Origin: Ricinus communis
Taxonomy: Eukaryota > Streptophyta > Magnoliopsida > Malpighiales > Euphorbiaceae
NCBI RefSeq assembly: GCF_019578655.1
Contig: NC_063258.1
Span: 13,396,802 to 13,460,801 of the forward strand
Direction: 5' to 3'
Length of the DNA stretch: 64,000 nucleotides
Shown: positions 43,703-56,690 of the stretch, piece by piece
Layout: each line of letters opens with the position of its first letter
Position numbering within the stretch: position 1 is the first letter of the stretch
Made by a program: the position numbers and the translations under genes
The notes under the pieces: generated by a model
Seen by the model: the letters and a program-made list of their open reading frames with translations, nothing else
Told to the model about the DNA's origin: nothing
Database searches by the model: none

Positions 43703-45868
43703 TGAATTCATTCTCGAATTAGCATCTTTAAAATTAAAAGAAGATAAATTAGAAACATTAAAATTGCACTAACATTATACTCATTTGGATGGTCAAGTTT
43801 GTAAGCATTATTGCTAATCCTAGGAACCACTTCTCTTACTTACAACTTAGAACGCCTTTGAAGAGGAAACTTGTCCTTGTGTATATACAACACACCCTAT
43901 TACCAGGTTGAAACACAACTTGTTTTCGACCTTTGTTGTGATGACGCGTAGCTTGCTCATTTCTCTTCTGAATTTGCTGCCTTACCTGTCATGAACTTGT
44001 CTAATATATTTGGCCTTCTTGAAACCATCCAAGTTAGCACGCTCTTGTAATGGCAAAAGTAATAAATCCAAAGAAGTTAGTGGATTAAAACCATAAACAA
44101 CTTCAAAAGGGCTACAATGAGTAGATGAATGCACACTCCTATTATATCCAAACTCTATATGAGGTAAGCAATCTTCCCAAGGTTTGATATTCTTTTTTAT
44201 ACTAGCACGCAATAATTGTCCCAAGGCCCTATTAACCACTTCAGTTTGACATCCGTTTAAGGGTGAGAAGTAGTAGAAAATAACAGTTTAATACCTAACT
44301 TAGTCCACAACGTCTTTTAAAAATAGGACAAAAATTTTGCATCCCTATCAGTAATAATAGTCTTAGGCATGCCATGAAAACATACTACTTCTCTAAGGAA
44401 TAAATCAGCAACATATGATTCATCATCGGCTTTATGACATGCAATAAAGTGTGCCAGTTTACTAAATCTATCAACCACCACATAAATACTATCATTGCCA
44501 TGCCTAGACCTTGGCAATCCTAAGATAAAATCTATATAAACATCAATCCAAGGTGAAATAGAAATAGGCAATGGCATATACAATCCATGGGGCTTGCTTT
44601 TAGACTTAGCACGTAAACAAACAACACAGTTGGCACAATATTTCTCAACCCATCAACATGCATTTTCAGCCAATAAAAGTGCTCATGCAATATATCTAAA
44701 GTCTTAGCAACACCAAAATGCCCAATCAATCCTCCCTCATGCGATTCTTTTAAAAATAATCTACGCATAGAACAATTAGACACACATAATCGATTATCCT
44801 TCAACAAGTAGCCATCATGTCTATAGTATTTATCAAAAGCTCCATGCTCACATGCATCATATACACTTCCAAAATCAGGATCATTAAAATAATGTTCTTT
44901 AAGCAATTCAAATCCAATTAATTTAGAGTGAAGTGTGTTAATCAAGGCATGCCTCCTAAAGAGTGCATCAGCCACCACATTATCCTTACCTGGTTGGATA
45001 TTCAGGAGTCAAAAACCAGTTAATGTGAAGATTTTTTTGAATATCATAAAAGGAAAAGTCTCTATAACTGAACTCCAAGTTCCTTGCCTTTTGTTCAATT
45101 TATTTTGACCCTACAAATGCTTTAAGCTCTCATGATTAGTATGAATTACGAACTCCTTAGGAAATAAATAATATTGCCATGTCTGCAACGCCCGCACCAT
45201 TGCAAACTTCTTCTTATTATAGGTGGGATAGTATAAGCTTGCACCACTAAGCTTTTCACTAAAATAGGCAATTGGCGTACCCTCTTGCATCAATACAGCT
45301 CTAATTATAACACTAGATACATCATATTCAATAGCAAAAGTAGAATCAGAATTAGGCAAAGCAAGTAAAGGAGCATTAATCAATTTATCTTTCAAAACCT
45401 GTAATGCTCTATCTTGTGCCTCTCCCCATTTAAAACCTACATGTTTCTTAATAACCTCAATTAAAGGGGCGACAAGGGTAGAAATTGCCTATAGAAGCTA
45501 GCTAGGCCATGAAAAGATCTCACCTCACTCACACTATTAGGTGTGGGCTAAAAAGCATTAGCCTCTAGATTTTCTTTATCTACCTCTATCTCAGCACTAA
45601 CCGCAAATCCAAGAAAAACTACCTTAGGAGTGAAAGAGTTACACTTGCCAAGATTACTATAAAGCTTTTCTCTTTGCAAGGCGTCAAATAAAGTCCTAAG
45701 ATGCTCTAAATGCTCATGCATGGAATTGCTATAGACTAATATGTCATCAAAATACGCGACAATAAACTTGCCGATAAAAGGATGCAAAACATGGTTCATA
45801 AGTCTCATAAAGATACTAAGGGCATTAGTTAGCACAAAAGGCATCACTAGCCTCTCATACAAACCAAA
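43703..45868 (-). pseudogene. Chromovirus A pol, 3' half: RT end, RNaseH, integrase
   Basis: RT continues from the nested insertion at 45868 with [21 protein letters not shown] and [12 protein letters not shown] (catalytic YFDD near 45740). The connection carries VVFLGFAVS. RNaseH (45395-45000) has [35 protein letters not shown] and [21 protein letters not shown]. Integrase begins near 44978: HEGGLIGHFGVAKTLDILHE gives the zinc-binding histidines, and the core (44583-44317) has [20 protein letters not shown] and [13 protein letters not shown] with two catalytic aspartates. The last part (44239-43982) has [17 protein letters not shown] with the glutamate of the D,D,E triad. Frameshifts near 45540, 45000, 44580, 44290 and 43980 inactivate it. 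Confidence 0.85.
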
Positions 45869-45873
45869 CTTAG

Positions 45874-48187
45874 TGTAACACCCCCATTACATGCTAACCA
45901 ATAGACATTAGCCAGAAAGCATACAAGCGTCGTAGACTATATACTACATGTAGATAGGTCAATATGCAGATTGTTAAGAATCAAGACACAAGGTTATTAA
46001 CATATAAACAAATGATTATACTTAAACATCATTTAACAAGTATTCAAAACATCTTCTTATGCCTTACAAGGCACACTTCTATATACATCACATAACTGCA
46101 TGCAAAATGCATCAGGAGGAGACTGCACAAAACTGGCCCAACCTGACAGAACTGCTAAAAGCTAGACTTCGGATACAACCAACGGATGCACTAATATTTA
46201 CAAACCTGAAAAGAAAAATTTTGGAGAGGGGTGAGCTTCCAGCTCAATAAATAAATAATCAACATAATCTATATCACATACACTTAATACAATTTCCACC
46301 TAATTATATAACTTACCATGATTCATAGTTTAGGTATAAATTCATACCATTCTACTCAATTCAGTACAACCATCACAGAAGAAATACAATTCAACAATTA
46401 TAGTTAGTTCTCACGGCTTGTGGATCCCCTTTAATGTGCTGCTCCGCCTCATCCTCACCCATCGCACATGTAAGCTGCTCTACCTCATCCTCACATAATA
46501 CACTTTTATAGCCTCTCTAGGCTTTAGCCTCCCAAGGCTTTATATATATATATATTTTTTTTCACAGGGGAATCCACCATTCACATGCACATATGCACTT
46601 AACATCACAATTCAATCATTTCACTTATATCATATTCAAGCAATAACAATTGTTCCACTCAACACCAATCATTTCCATCTCATTCATTCAAACACAACAC
46701 AATATTGAGCAAACACAACCATTCGTAGAACATTTGATTAAATATATGAATATAGCAAATATTAACTATTTACTTACTCAAAATACACTTATTCCTTCAG
46801 CATATAAGAACCTCCATTCTCTACAACTTCCTTTCCAGTTCTTTGAGTACCTGTTAACACATTCATCAATTCATATTTCATGCATATTCCAAATATTCAT
46901 GTAAATGCTAGTTCTAATGCATTACAAGATCATCCCCTTCGTAATTCATATGTCTAACTCTTCGTCTAAGACTCTCAATTACTATTTTAATATCATATAA
47001 ACATTTTTCATCTAGTTATATACCAATTAAACTCAAATTAACATCAAATAAATTGCATAAAACTAATCTCCAATATCTCTGTTTTCTAGACAGAATTTAG
47101 TACCAAAGTATATTTATTGCTGGGAAAAATTGGCTCAATAAAAAAATATCGTATTAAATAGACATATACGCTTATGCGTTTAGTTTCATCTTCAAGAAGA
47201 ATTACTCAATTCCGACTTCTATAGATTTAATTATTCTCAAATTACTGAGCAAGGGTCATACAGCTAGTTGTACCCGAGCTGCAATTTTTTTGCTCAATTT
47301 AAGCAACCAAAACGGCAAAAATAGCGAAATCACAAAACTACAAAGTTATAGAGGACTCTTCAAAATTTCCATAGAAACCAATTAAGCTTAATTTGGACTT
47401 ATATAACCCATGTTATGCCCAAAATACAGAATATCAAGGTTGCTGGAATTTTGACAGTTTTCTATCTTGACATACTTAAACTTAAATCAAGCTTAATCTC
47501 TATGCAATCATTCAATACTCTACTAATTCATGATAATAAAACCTTTAATTAATCAATGAAAGCATCAATTGAAGTTTTTCCAATTTGTAATCAAGAACCC
47601 TAATGACAAATTAATAATACTCAAGTAACAACTCACCAATTTCAGCTTTTGGGTTGCTAGTATGCTTAAATCCTTTAGCTTTAGCTTGGCTCTTTCAATA
47701 GTTGGTAAAATCCTATCTTAATCTTAAGTTTTTCTAGGTATTCCACTCCTCTCTCTTGTTCCAAATTTTGAGTTTTTGGCCATGTACGAATTTTAGAGAA
47801 ATGAAGAGGTAAAATGAGCTTGCTCATGGTTCCAATTTCCAAGATTCATCTCTCAATGCCACCACCTACTTAACTAGTTTTATCATCCTAAATTAATTCT
47901 TACTAACCATATATAGGTACTAACTTTTAATTGTATCTTTTAAATCCAATCTATTTACCCAACCTTCAGCTATTGGTTCAATTAAGTCTTAAGGCTTAAT
48001 ACACATAACCCAAATACTTAATCAACTTATCTAAATTAATAATCTAATATCATGCTTCTTATTCTCTATTTATAATTAATATATATCTGTTCCCATAAAA
48101 TAAAAATATTATTAATATACCATCATATGCCCAATGATTAAATGTAAATGCACATAACATGTATGATGAGAAAATGCAGCCGTTACA
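45874..48187 (-). repeat. 3' LTR of the Tekay element
   Basis: 2314 bases, TGTAACACC...GTTACA on the plus strand. It has a longer (TA)n tract (46536-46556) than the other LTR. The 63- and 84-codon frames at 46059-46250 and 46650-46904 recur at the same place in the 5' LTR and are not genes. Confidence 0.95.
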
Positions 48188-49800
48188 ACTGTCCCTTCCT
48201 TAAGAAATTTCGTCCTCGAAATTTTAACAACTCACCAACATTACATTGGAATAGATGCATATACTTCTGTCTCATATGCTCTTCCACTTCCCAAGTTGCT
48301 TCTCTTGGTGAATGATGACTCCACTTAATTTTGACCATAGGAATGTCTTTATTTCTCAATTTCTTAACCCTTTGATCAAGAATTTCTGTCGGTTCTTCCA
48401 CATATGTCAACTTTTCTGTGATTTCTATCTCTGGCTCTAGAATGATATGAGTAGGATCTGATCTATATCGCCTGAACATAGAAACGTGAAAAACATCATG
48501 AATAGAAGATAACTCTATAGGTAATGCTAACCTATAAGCTAATGGTCCAACTCTTTCAATAATTTCATAAGGTCCTACATACCTCGGACTCAATTTCCCT
48601 TGTTTACCAAACCTTATTATTCCTTTCCATGGTGATACCCGCAAGAAAACTTTATCACCCACAATATATTCCATTTCCCTTCAATGCAAATCAGCATAAC
48701 TCTTTTGTTTGTCTTGTGCTACTTTCAAATTCTTTTTAACTATCTATATTTTATCCATTGTTTCTTGTACCAATTCTGGACCTTCAAGCTGTCTTAAACC
48801 TTCAACATCCCAGCATACTGGACTTCTACATTTCCTCCCATACAAAGCTTCATATGGAGCCATACCGATACTAGAATGAAAACTGTTGTTATACACAAAT
48901 TCCATCTGTGGTATGTAATCATCCCAGTTACCCTTGAACTCAAGTGTGCAAGCCCTCATCATATTTTCTAATGTCTGAATAGTTCTTTCTGATTGCCCAT
49001 CTGTTTGAGGATGAAAAGCTGTACTGAAATGAAGCTTAGTACCATATGCTTTCTACAAACTCTCCTAGAAACGAGAAGTAAATCTGGGATCCCTATCTGA
49101 TACAATAGATATAGGCACACCATGCAATCTAACAATCTCAGAAATATACAATTCAGCAAGTTTATCAAGTGAATCTGTTTGCTTCACAGGTAAGAAATGA
49201 GCACATTTAGTAAGTCGATCGACAATTACCCAAATAGCATCATGCTTGTTAAATGTATGCGGCAATCCCATAACAAAATCCATAGTAATCTTATCCCACT
49301 TCCACACAGGTATAGATAAAGAATGAAGTTTACCTGCAGGTGCCTGGTGCTCTCCTTTCACTTGCTGACATGTCAAACACTTACTCACAAATTCTGCCAC
49401 ATCCTTCTTCATTGTCGGCCACCAATAATAAGGCTTCAAATTTTTGTACATTTTGGTACTTCCAGGATGCATTGTTTTGTCCATGATTTCTTTTCTCAGA
49501 TCCCCTACATCAGGTACACATATACAATTTCTATTTAATAACACACCATCATCTTTCAACACAAATTGTGTATTCTTTCCTTCTTGTACTCTACCCTTCA
49601 TCCTTTGCAAATAAGAATCTTCACACTGTGCATCTTTAATTTTATCTCCAATTAAAGGCTTTACTTGTAATGTGGCTAATAGATCATCGTTATAAACATA
49701 AAACTTCACATCCATAGCTCTAAGCGCAACTAAATATTCCACATTGTAATAAATCACACTTGAAAAATTTTCCACTGACTTCCTACTTAAAGCATCAGCA
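48183..49800 (-). pseudogene. Tekay integrase with chromodomain
   Basis: The zinc-binding N-terminus reads [18 protein letters not shown] followed by [12 protein letters not shown] (HHCC, 49475-49370). The catalytic core starts with [20 protein letters not shown] and has [18 protein letters not shown], giving both aspartates. After a stop or frameshift near 49065 it continues at 48962 with FVYNNSFHSSIGMAPYEALYG, including the region of the catalytic glutamate. The last part (48674-48183) has LSPRYVGPYEIIERVGPLAY, the GPY/F module, and then IKWSHHSPREATWEVEE, the short chromodomain of Tekay/Del elements, thought to direct insertion to marked heterochromatin. Stops lie near 48742 and 48675. Confidence 0.9.
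48188..48203 (-). other. Polypurine tract of the Tekay element
   Basis: The minus strand reads TTAAGGAAGGGACAGT directly before the 3' LTR. Confidence 0.8.
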
Positions 49801-49933
49801 ACAACATTTGCTTTTCCAGGATGATAATCATAGTGTAATCATAATCCTTCAGAAGCTCAATACATCTTCGTTGTCTCAGATTCAACTCTTTCTGCGTAGG
49901 GATATATTTCAAACTCTTATGATCAGTAAATAT

Positions 49934-50884
49934 CTAAAATGTCTCCCCATATAAATAATGTCGCCATATCTTCAATGCATGTACAATAGCTGTTAATTGA
50001 AGATCATGCATAGGATAATTCAACTCATGAGGTCGCAATTGTCTTGAAGCATAAGCTATAACCTTCCCATGCTGCATTAAGACACATCCAAGTCCTTGCC
50101 TAGAAGCATCAGTATATATAACATAACCTCCATTTTCATATGGCAATGCGAGTATCGGTGTAATAGTAAGCCTTTTCTTCAACTCTTGAAAATTTTGATC
50201 ACACAACTCAGTCCACTGGAATGGCACATTCTTCTTTAACAAAGCTGTGAGAGGCTTAGCAATAACTGAAAAATCTTTTACAAATCTTCTATAATAGCCA
50301 GCTAACCCAAGAAAACTTCAAACTTTAAAAACATTTCTAGGCGATTCCCATTCAATAATTGCTTTAATCTTTGATGAATCTGGTTGCACTCCATGTTTAG
50401 AAATAATATGCCCTAAGAATGCAATTTCCTCCATCCAAAACTCGCATTTGTTGAATTTTGCATACAATTGTTTTTCCCTCAAAATCTGTAAAAAAATTCT
50501 CAAGTGTTGTTCATGCTCTTCTAGGCTTCTAGAGTAAATCAAAATATCATCAATGAACACAATAACAAAATGATCTAAATATGGTTGGAAAGTCTTGTTC
50601 ATGAGTGACATAAAAGCAGCAGGAGCATTTGTTAACCCAAATGGCATCACAATAAATTCATAATGTCCATACCTTGTTCTGAATGCTGTCTTGGCAATAG
50701 ATTTCTCTTCAACCCGGAGTTGCCAATAACCTGATCTTAAATCAATTTTAGAGAACACAGTTGCACCTTTGAACTGATCAAGCAAATCATCAATTCTCGG
50801 CGATGGATATTTATTCTTCACTGTAATCCTATTCAATTGCCTATAATCAATACATAATCGCATACTACCATCCTTTTTCTTCAC
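49934..50884 (-). pseudogene. Tekay reverse transcriptase and RNaseH
   Basis: RT (50884-50318) shows [73 protein letters not shown] and [17 protein letters not shown]. All three catalytic aspartates are present. The RT-RNaseH connection is disturbed near 50318. RNaseH (50242-49934) has [20 protein letters not shown] and [20 protein letters not shown]. After a stop near 49934 the remainder ([16 protein letters not shown] region, about 49930-49780) is in another frame. A frameshift at about 50885 separates RT from the protease part. Confidence 0.9.
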
Positions 50885-51610
50885 AAACAGAACTGGTGCT
50901 CCCCAATGTTACTTGGCGTGATGAAACCTTTACCAAGTAACTCTTCTAATTGCTTCTTTAATTCTTTCAATTCCAATGGAGCCATTCTGTATGGTGCAAT
51001 GGAAATAGGTGTCGTGCCAGGGATGATGTCAATCTCAAAATCAACCTCTCGATTTGGTGGCAAACCAGGCAAATCATCTAAGAATACGTTAGGAAATTCT
51101 CTTACCACTGGAATGTCTAATACCCCTGGTTTGACCTTAGTAGTATCTACAAAACTAATTAGATATGCTTCACATCCATTTTTAACTAACTGACATGCAG
51201 TCACTGCTGAAATCAAACAATTAGGAATTGTCTTCCTTTCACCCACCATTATTATTTTCATTTCTCCTTGTATTTCCATAGCCACTTCCTTCGTTTTACA
51301 ATCAACAATAGCATGATTTCTTGAGAACCAATCCATCCCCAAAATAACATCAAACTCTCTAAGATTAATAACAACCAAATCTGCATGTACTTTGACACTA
51401 TCTACTACTACAGGACATGATCTCACTATCGTATTTATTGTGATAATACCCCCAGCAAGCATAGATACATATATATCGTAACCTAATGCCTCTATATTAG
51501 CATGAACATGCAATGCAAAATCATGTGATATGAATGAACATGTGGATCCAGGATCAATAAGAACATGTGCATCAGAATCATGAATAGAAAGTATACCAGT
51601 AACAATTTCA
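50881..51610 (-). pseudogene. Tekay protease and linker
   Basis: The aspartic protease motif reads HVLIDPGSTCSFIS near 51570-51530, with the DPGST form instead of the usual DSGAT. The frame 51513-50881 continues with REFDVILGMDWFSRNHAIVD, a flap-region signature of plant Ty3 proteases. It then has VREFPNVFLDDLPGLPPNRE and the run-up to RT (PYRMAPLELKELKKQLEELL). It ends in a frameshift just before the RT motif [11 protein letters not shown]. Plus-strand 50906-51193 is a shadow. Confidence 0.85.
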
Positions 51611-52892
51611 GGTGCTACAAATGCTTCATTTCTAGTAGTAGCAAATACTCTAGCTTGTGCTTGTGGTTGACCAATCTTTTCTGATGATGTTGTTGAAATA
51701 GGTAAACCTCCTCTGCCACCTCTTCCTCTGCTCTGCCTGAACCAACTGGAATATTTTCACCAACACTACTCTGACCCATTGTGTAAGATTCTCTAGCATT
51801 ATTTCTTCTCATAGGACAATCTCTAGAATAATGTCCTGGCCTACTACTACAAGTGAAACATACTATAAGTCCCTAACATTCTCCAGTATGTCTCTTATTG
51901 CACGTAGGACAAACAGGAGCAAACCCTCTACTGGCCGAAACTTGTCCTCCCTCAAGTCTGGATGAATTGTATCGACCTCTGCTATAAGGTACTGTGGAGG
52001 ATCTACTAGACTGACCACCAAACCCTCGTCCACGATAACTACTCCTTTGTGAATTAAAGCCTCTGAACGAAGAAATACTAGTCTAACTTGGAGGATTACT
52101 ATAAGTACCAATGATCTTCTTCTTTTTAGCTTCCATAGTATTCCTTTCAAATGATGTTTCTTCAGCTCTCAAAGCAGCTTCAATTGAGGCATTGTAATTC
52201 TGAGGTTTCACTGCCATTTTCTCACGAATGTCAAGCCTCAAACCCATCTCAAATTTCTTCCTTTTCAGTTCTTCAGTGGCTATTTCTTCTGGTGCATACT
52301 TAGATAATCTCACAAATTGAACTTCATACTCGCAACCGACATATCATTCGCTTCAATCAAGAAATTCAAGCTTCTTTCTGTCTCTATAAATTTCTAGAGT
52401 ATACTTCTCAGCAAATTCTCTCAAGAAATCATTCCAAGTCAAAGTCATTGGTCGATCTTTGCTTCTTAAAACTGTTTCCCACCAATCAAGTGCATCTTTT
52501 TCTATTAAAGACACTGCATATAGAAGCCTTTGTTCTGATGTGCAATTAAATCTATCCAACACCCTTTCCGTATTTCGTAACCATTCCTCAGCCTCAGCAG
52601 GATCAGTAGTACCCTGAAAAACATTAGCACCTTGTTTCCTAACCCTTTCATAATTTTTGTCTATCACAACCTCTTGTTGTTGAGTCTGAGGCACCGGTGC
52701 TTGTTGTCGAGCTACCCGTTGCATTAGAAAATCCATAAACTGTTCCATAACATTTTGTACATTCGATTGTGCAGCATTTTCAGAATGTAGCTCATGCTCA
52801 TCATGTTGATCATGTTCATATGCATTTTCATGACCATGCACAGACTTTAATGACTTATCTGGGCCAGTTGCGTGTTCTCCTTGTCTCTCCAA
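51611..52892 (-). pseudogene. Tekay gag
   Basis: The minus-strand ATG at 52892 (MERQGEHATGPDKSLK) follows the primer site by about 100 bases and is the likely start. The histidine/glutamate-rich N-terminus is followed by FQGTTDPAEAEEWLRNTERV and DALDWWETVLRSKDRPMTLT with WNDFLREFAEKY, the capsid region of Ty3-type gag. After a frameshift near 52352 it continues with RLSKYAPEEIATEELKRKKF and GLRLDIREKM (52313-52083). A zinc knuckle, CFTCSSRPGHYSRDC, lies near 51870-51825, preceded by a second cysteine cluster CPTCNKRHTGEC. At least three frame breaks are present. Confidence 0.85.
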
Positions 52893-52992
52893 CTATATAT
52901 ATGAAATGCAAATACTCAGTCAAGTTCAAAGAACATATGTCATATGCTTAATGATGTGCAATATAAATCTACTCCCAATGAATCTAATCCCT

Positions 52993-53004
52993 GCTTTGAT
53001 ACCA
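52993..53004 (-). other. Primer-binding site of the Tekay element
   Basis: The minus strand reads TGGTATCAAAGC, one mismatch from the initiator-Met-tRNA type site TGGTATCAGAGC. It lies five bases from the LTR end at 53010. Confidence 0.85.
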
Positions 53005-53009
53005 CTAAA

Positions 53010-55319
53010 TGTAACACCCCCATTACATGCTAACCAATAGACATTAGCCAGAAAGCATACAAGCGCCGTAGAGTATATACTACATGTAGATAGGTTAATA
53101 TGCAGATTGTTAAGAATCAAGACACAAGGTTATTAACATATAAACATATGATTATACTTAAACATCATTTAACAAGTATTCAAAACATCTTCTTATGCCT
53201 TACAAGGCACACTTCTATATACATCACATAACTGCATACAAAATGCATCAGGAGGAGACTCCACAAAACTTGCCCAACATGACAGAACTGCTAAAAGCTA
53301 GACTTCGGATACAACCAACGGATGCACTACTATTTACAAACCTGAAAAGAAAAATTTTGGAGAGGGGTGAGCCTCCAGCTCAGTAAATAAATAATCAACA
53401 TAATCAATATCACATACACTTAATACAATTTCCACCCAATCACATAACTTACCATGATTCATAGTTTAGGTATAAATTCATACCATTCTACTCAATTCAG
53501 TATAACCATCATAGAAGAAATACAATTCAACAATTATGGTTAGTTCTCACGGCTTGTGGATCCCCTTTAATGTGATGCTCCACCTCATCCTCACCCATCG
53601 CACATGTAAGATGCTCCGCCTCATCCTCACATAATACCCTTTTATAGCCTCTCTAGGCTTTAGCCTCCCAAGGCTTTATATATATATTTTTTTTCACAGG
53701 GGAATCCACCATTCACATGCACATATGCACTTAACATAACAATTCAATCATTTCTCTTATATCATATTCAAGCAATAACAATTGTTCCGCTCAACACCAA
53801 TCATTTCCATCTCATTCATTCAAACACAACACAATATTAAGCAAACACAACCATTCGTAGAACATTTGATTAAATATATGGATATAGCAAATATTAACTA
53901 TTTACTTACTCAAAATACACTTATTCCTTCAGCATATAAGAACCTCCTTTCTCCACAACTTCCTTTCCAGGCCTTTGAGTACCTGTTAACACATTCATCA
54001 ATTCACATTTCATGCATATTCCAAATATTCATGTAAATGCTAGTTCTAATGCATTACAAGATCATCCCCTTCGTAATTCATAGGTCTAACTCTTCCTCTA
54101 AGACTCTCAATTACTATTTTAATATCATATAAACATTTTTCATCTAGTTATATACCAATTAAACTCAAATTAACATCAAATAAATTGCATAAAACTAATC
54201 TCCAATATCTCTGTTTTCTAGACAGAATTTAGTACCAAAGTATATTTATTGCTGGGAAAAATTGGCTCAATAAAAAAATATCGTATTAAATAGACATATA
54301 CGCTTGTGCGTCTAGTTTCATCTTCAAGAAGAATTACTCAATTCCGACTTCTATAGATTTAATTATTCTCAAATTACTGAGCAAGGGTCATACAGCTAGT
54401 TGTACCCGAGCAGCAATATTGTTGCTCAATTTAAGCAACCAAAACGGCAAAAATAGCGAAATCACAAAACTACAAAGTTATAGAGGACTCTTCACAATTT
54501 CCATAGAAACCAATTAAGCTTAATTTGGACTTATATAACCCATGTTATGCCCAAAATACAGAACATCAAGGTTGCTGGAATTTTGACAGTTTTCTATCTT
54601 GACATACTTAAACTTAAATCAAGCTTAATCTCTATGCAATCATTCAATACTCTACTAATTCATGATAATAAAACCTTTAATTAATCAATGAAAGCATCAA
54701 TTGAAGTTTTTCCAATTTGTAATCAAGAACCCTAATGACAAATTAATAATACTCAAGTAACAACTCACCAATTTCAGCTTTTGGGTTGCTAATATGCTTA
54801 AATCCTTTAGCTTTAGCTTGGCTCCTTCAATAGTTGGTAAAATCCTATCTTAATCTTAAGTTTTTCTAGGTATTCCACTCCTCTCTCTTGTTCCAAATTT
54901 TGAGTTTTTGGCCATGTACGAATTTTAGAGAAATGAAGAGGTAAAATGAGCTTGCTCATGGTTCCAATTTCCAAGATTCATCTCTCAATGCCACCACCTA
55001 CTTAACTAGTTTTATCATCCTAAATTAATTCTTACTAACCATATATAGGTACTAACTTTTAATTGTATCTTTTAAGTCCAATCTATTTACCCAACCTTCA
55101 GCTATTGGTTCAATTAAGTCTTAAGGCTTAATACACATAACCCAAATACTTAATCAACTTATCTAAATTAATAATCTAATATCATGCTTCTTATTCTCTA
55201 CTTATAATTAATATATATCTGTTCCCATAAAATAAAAATATTATTAATATACCATCATATACCCAATGATTAAATGTAAATGCAGATAACATGTATGATG
55301 AGAAAATGCAGGCGTTACA
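53010..55319 (-). repeat. 5' LTR of the Tekay element
   Basis: 2310 bases, aligned to the 3' LTR along its whole length. Differences are mostly single-base, many of them C/T or G/A changes, as expected from decay of methylated DNA, and denser in the first 700 bases. The frames at 53195-53386 and 53782-54036 are LTR frames, not genes. Confidence 0.95.
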
Positions 55320-55324
55320 CTTAG

Positions 55325-56150
55325 TCTTAAAGGCAGTTTTCCATCTATCCCCTAATTTCATGTGTATTTGACGATATCCAGACTTGAGATCAATTTTAAA
55401 GAAGATTTTAGCACCATGTAATTCTTCCAACATATCATCCAATGTAGGAATTGGATGATGACAATTTATAGTAATCTTATTCATGGCGCAACAATTAACA
55501 TTTATCCTCCAAGATCTATATTTCTTGGGCACCAAAAGAATAATTACAACACATGGGCTCGTACTCTCTCTAATTAAACCTTTGGAAAGCAACTCTTCCA
55601 CTTACTATTGCAATTGCTTTGTTTCTTCTGGGTTGCTTGGATATGCAGGGCGATTAGGTATTTGTGCACCAGGTATGAAATTGATACAACGCTCAATTCC
55701 TCTAATGGGCAGTAATCATGTGGAATCTCCTCTAGAAACACATAATCAAAAATCCTATAAAAGAGTTTTAATGCTTTGAGGCAGATCCTCAAGCTTAGAG
55801 TTATAAAAAGATAACATGTTACTTTTAAAAATAAGCATAAGCATCCTTTGCTTAGCCAAGTAGGCTTTTCGTACATCACCCTCTTTGACATAGAAATTGC
55901 CTTTTAACTCACTTTGTTCACTATACTCTCATTTTTCTTGCGACTTACTTTTTATCACTGGATAAACACTTAAACTCTACTTTTTCCTGTCTTTTTGCAC
56001 ACCTCTCATTATTTTTCTTACAACACTCCTTTTGCTCGTGCACCTCTTCGTTTTCATGTGCATTCTCACACCACTATAATTGAATTTTGGTCTTTATAGA
56101 CCTGTTTAGGAGTTAAAGGTATAAGAATAATACGTTTGTTCTAAAAAGTA
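55325..56150 (-). pseudogene. Chromovirus A RT, first half
   Basis: The minus-strand frame 55601 down has MEELLSKGLIRESTSPC, ILLVPKKYRSWRINVN, HHPIPTLDDMLEELHGAKIF and FKIDLKSGYRQIHM. It ends ...RWKTAFKTK at the Tekay insertion, and the reading continues at 45868. Upstream, 55891-55640 holds the protease-RT linker in shifted frames (FLEEIPHDYCPL, a degenerate form of the EEIPHGLPP block). The first RT aspartate (FKID) is kept. The plus-strand frame 55483-55779 is a shadow. Confidence 0.8.
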
Positions 56151-56690
56151 AGAGTATGGCAATTAGTAAAACCATCATGAACAACCTTTTTATCCAACTG
56201 CCAAGGACGTTATAACGAGATATGACTAGCTTGCATAGGAATCACATCATGTAAAACTTGATCTTTATAACATCCTATAGAGAAATAAATTAATGCTTGT
56301 CTAGTGACCCTAATATCACCACAATTATTCAACCAACGCAATCTATAAGACTTAGGATGTTTAGTTGTTTTCAAACAAAGTTTATCAACTAAACTAGCAT
56401 TAACAACATTAGTACAACTTCCACTATCTACAATCATACTATACAATTTATTTGCAATTGTACATCTAGTATGGAATATATTCTCCCGTTATACTTCTTC
56501 CACTTTGGCTTGTACATTCAAAGCACACATAGTCACATAAGAAAAGAGTTTACTATTAAGAGCATATTCGACATCCTCTTCTTCTTGTGTGTGATCATCT
56601 AAGATCGGCTCATCATCACTATCATCACCTTCACTTATCACATCATCGTTGTCCATGATTATCATAATTCTTTGATTAGGACATTCAGCT
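56151..56690 (-). pseudogene. Chromovirus A protease with acidic linker
   Basis: The frame 56446-56210 has MIVDSGSCTNVVNASLVDKL, with the intact catalytic DSG. WLNNCGDIRVTRQALI and VLHDVIPMQASHISL follow, then in shifted sequence RPWQLDKKVVHDGFTNCH. Upstream (56690-56480) the minus strand encodes a strongly acidic stretch (EGDDSDDEPILDDHTQEEED) that links the zinc knuckle to protease in this group. A stop near 56490 breaks the frame. It lines up with the protease ends at 19959-20200 and 41440-41170. Confidence 0.8.

Larger units (their letters stand above)
45869..55324 (-). mobile_element. Tekay/Del-type chromovirus, nested full-length element
   Basis: The element is 45874-55319 (9446 bases). 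It has a perfect 5-base duplication, CTTAG, at 45869-45873 and 55320-55324. It sits inside the RT gene of chromovirus A, between the codons for ...FKTK and FGLYERL. The LTRs begin TGTAACACCCCC and end GGCGTTACA as read on the plus strand. Minus-strand order is 5' LTR, primer site, gag, protease, RT, RNaseH, integrase with chromodomain, polypurine tract, 3' LTR. LTRs differ at about 50 of 2310 sites by hand count. Coding frames are nevertheless broken in at least eight places. Confidence 0.95.

Noticed and set aside
46059..46904. ORFs of 63 and 84 codons that recur at 53195-54036 with near identity
   Set aside because: The recurrence is explained by the two LTRs of one element, and nothing marks them as coding.
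48183..52892. Endogenous pararetrovirus (caulimovirid) instead of an LTR retrotransposon
   Set aside because: There is integrase with a chromodomain, paired LTRs, a polypurine tract, a primer site and a 5-base target duplication, and no movement protein or similar gene is seen.
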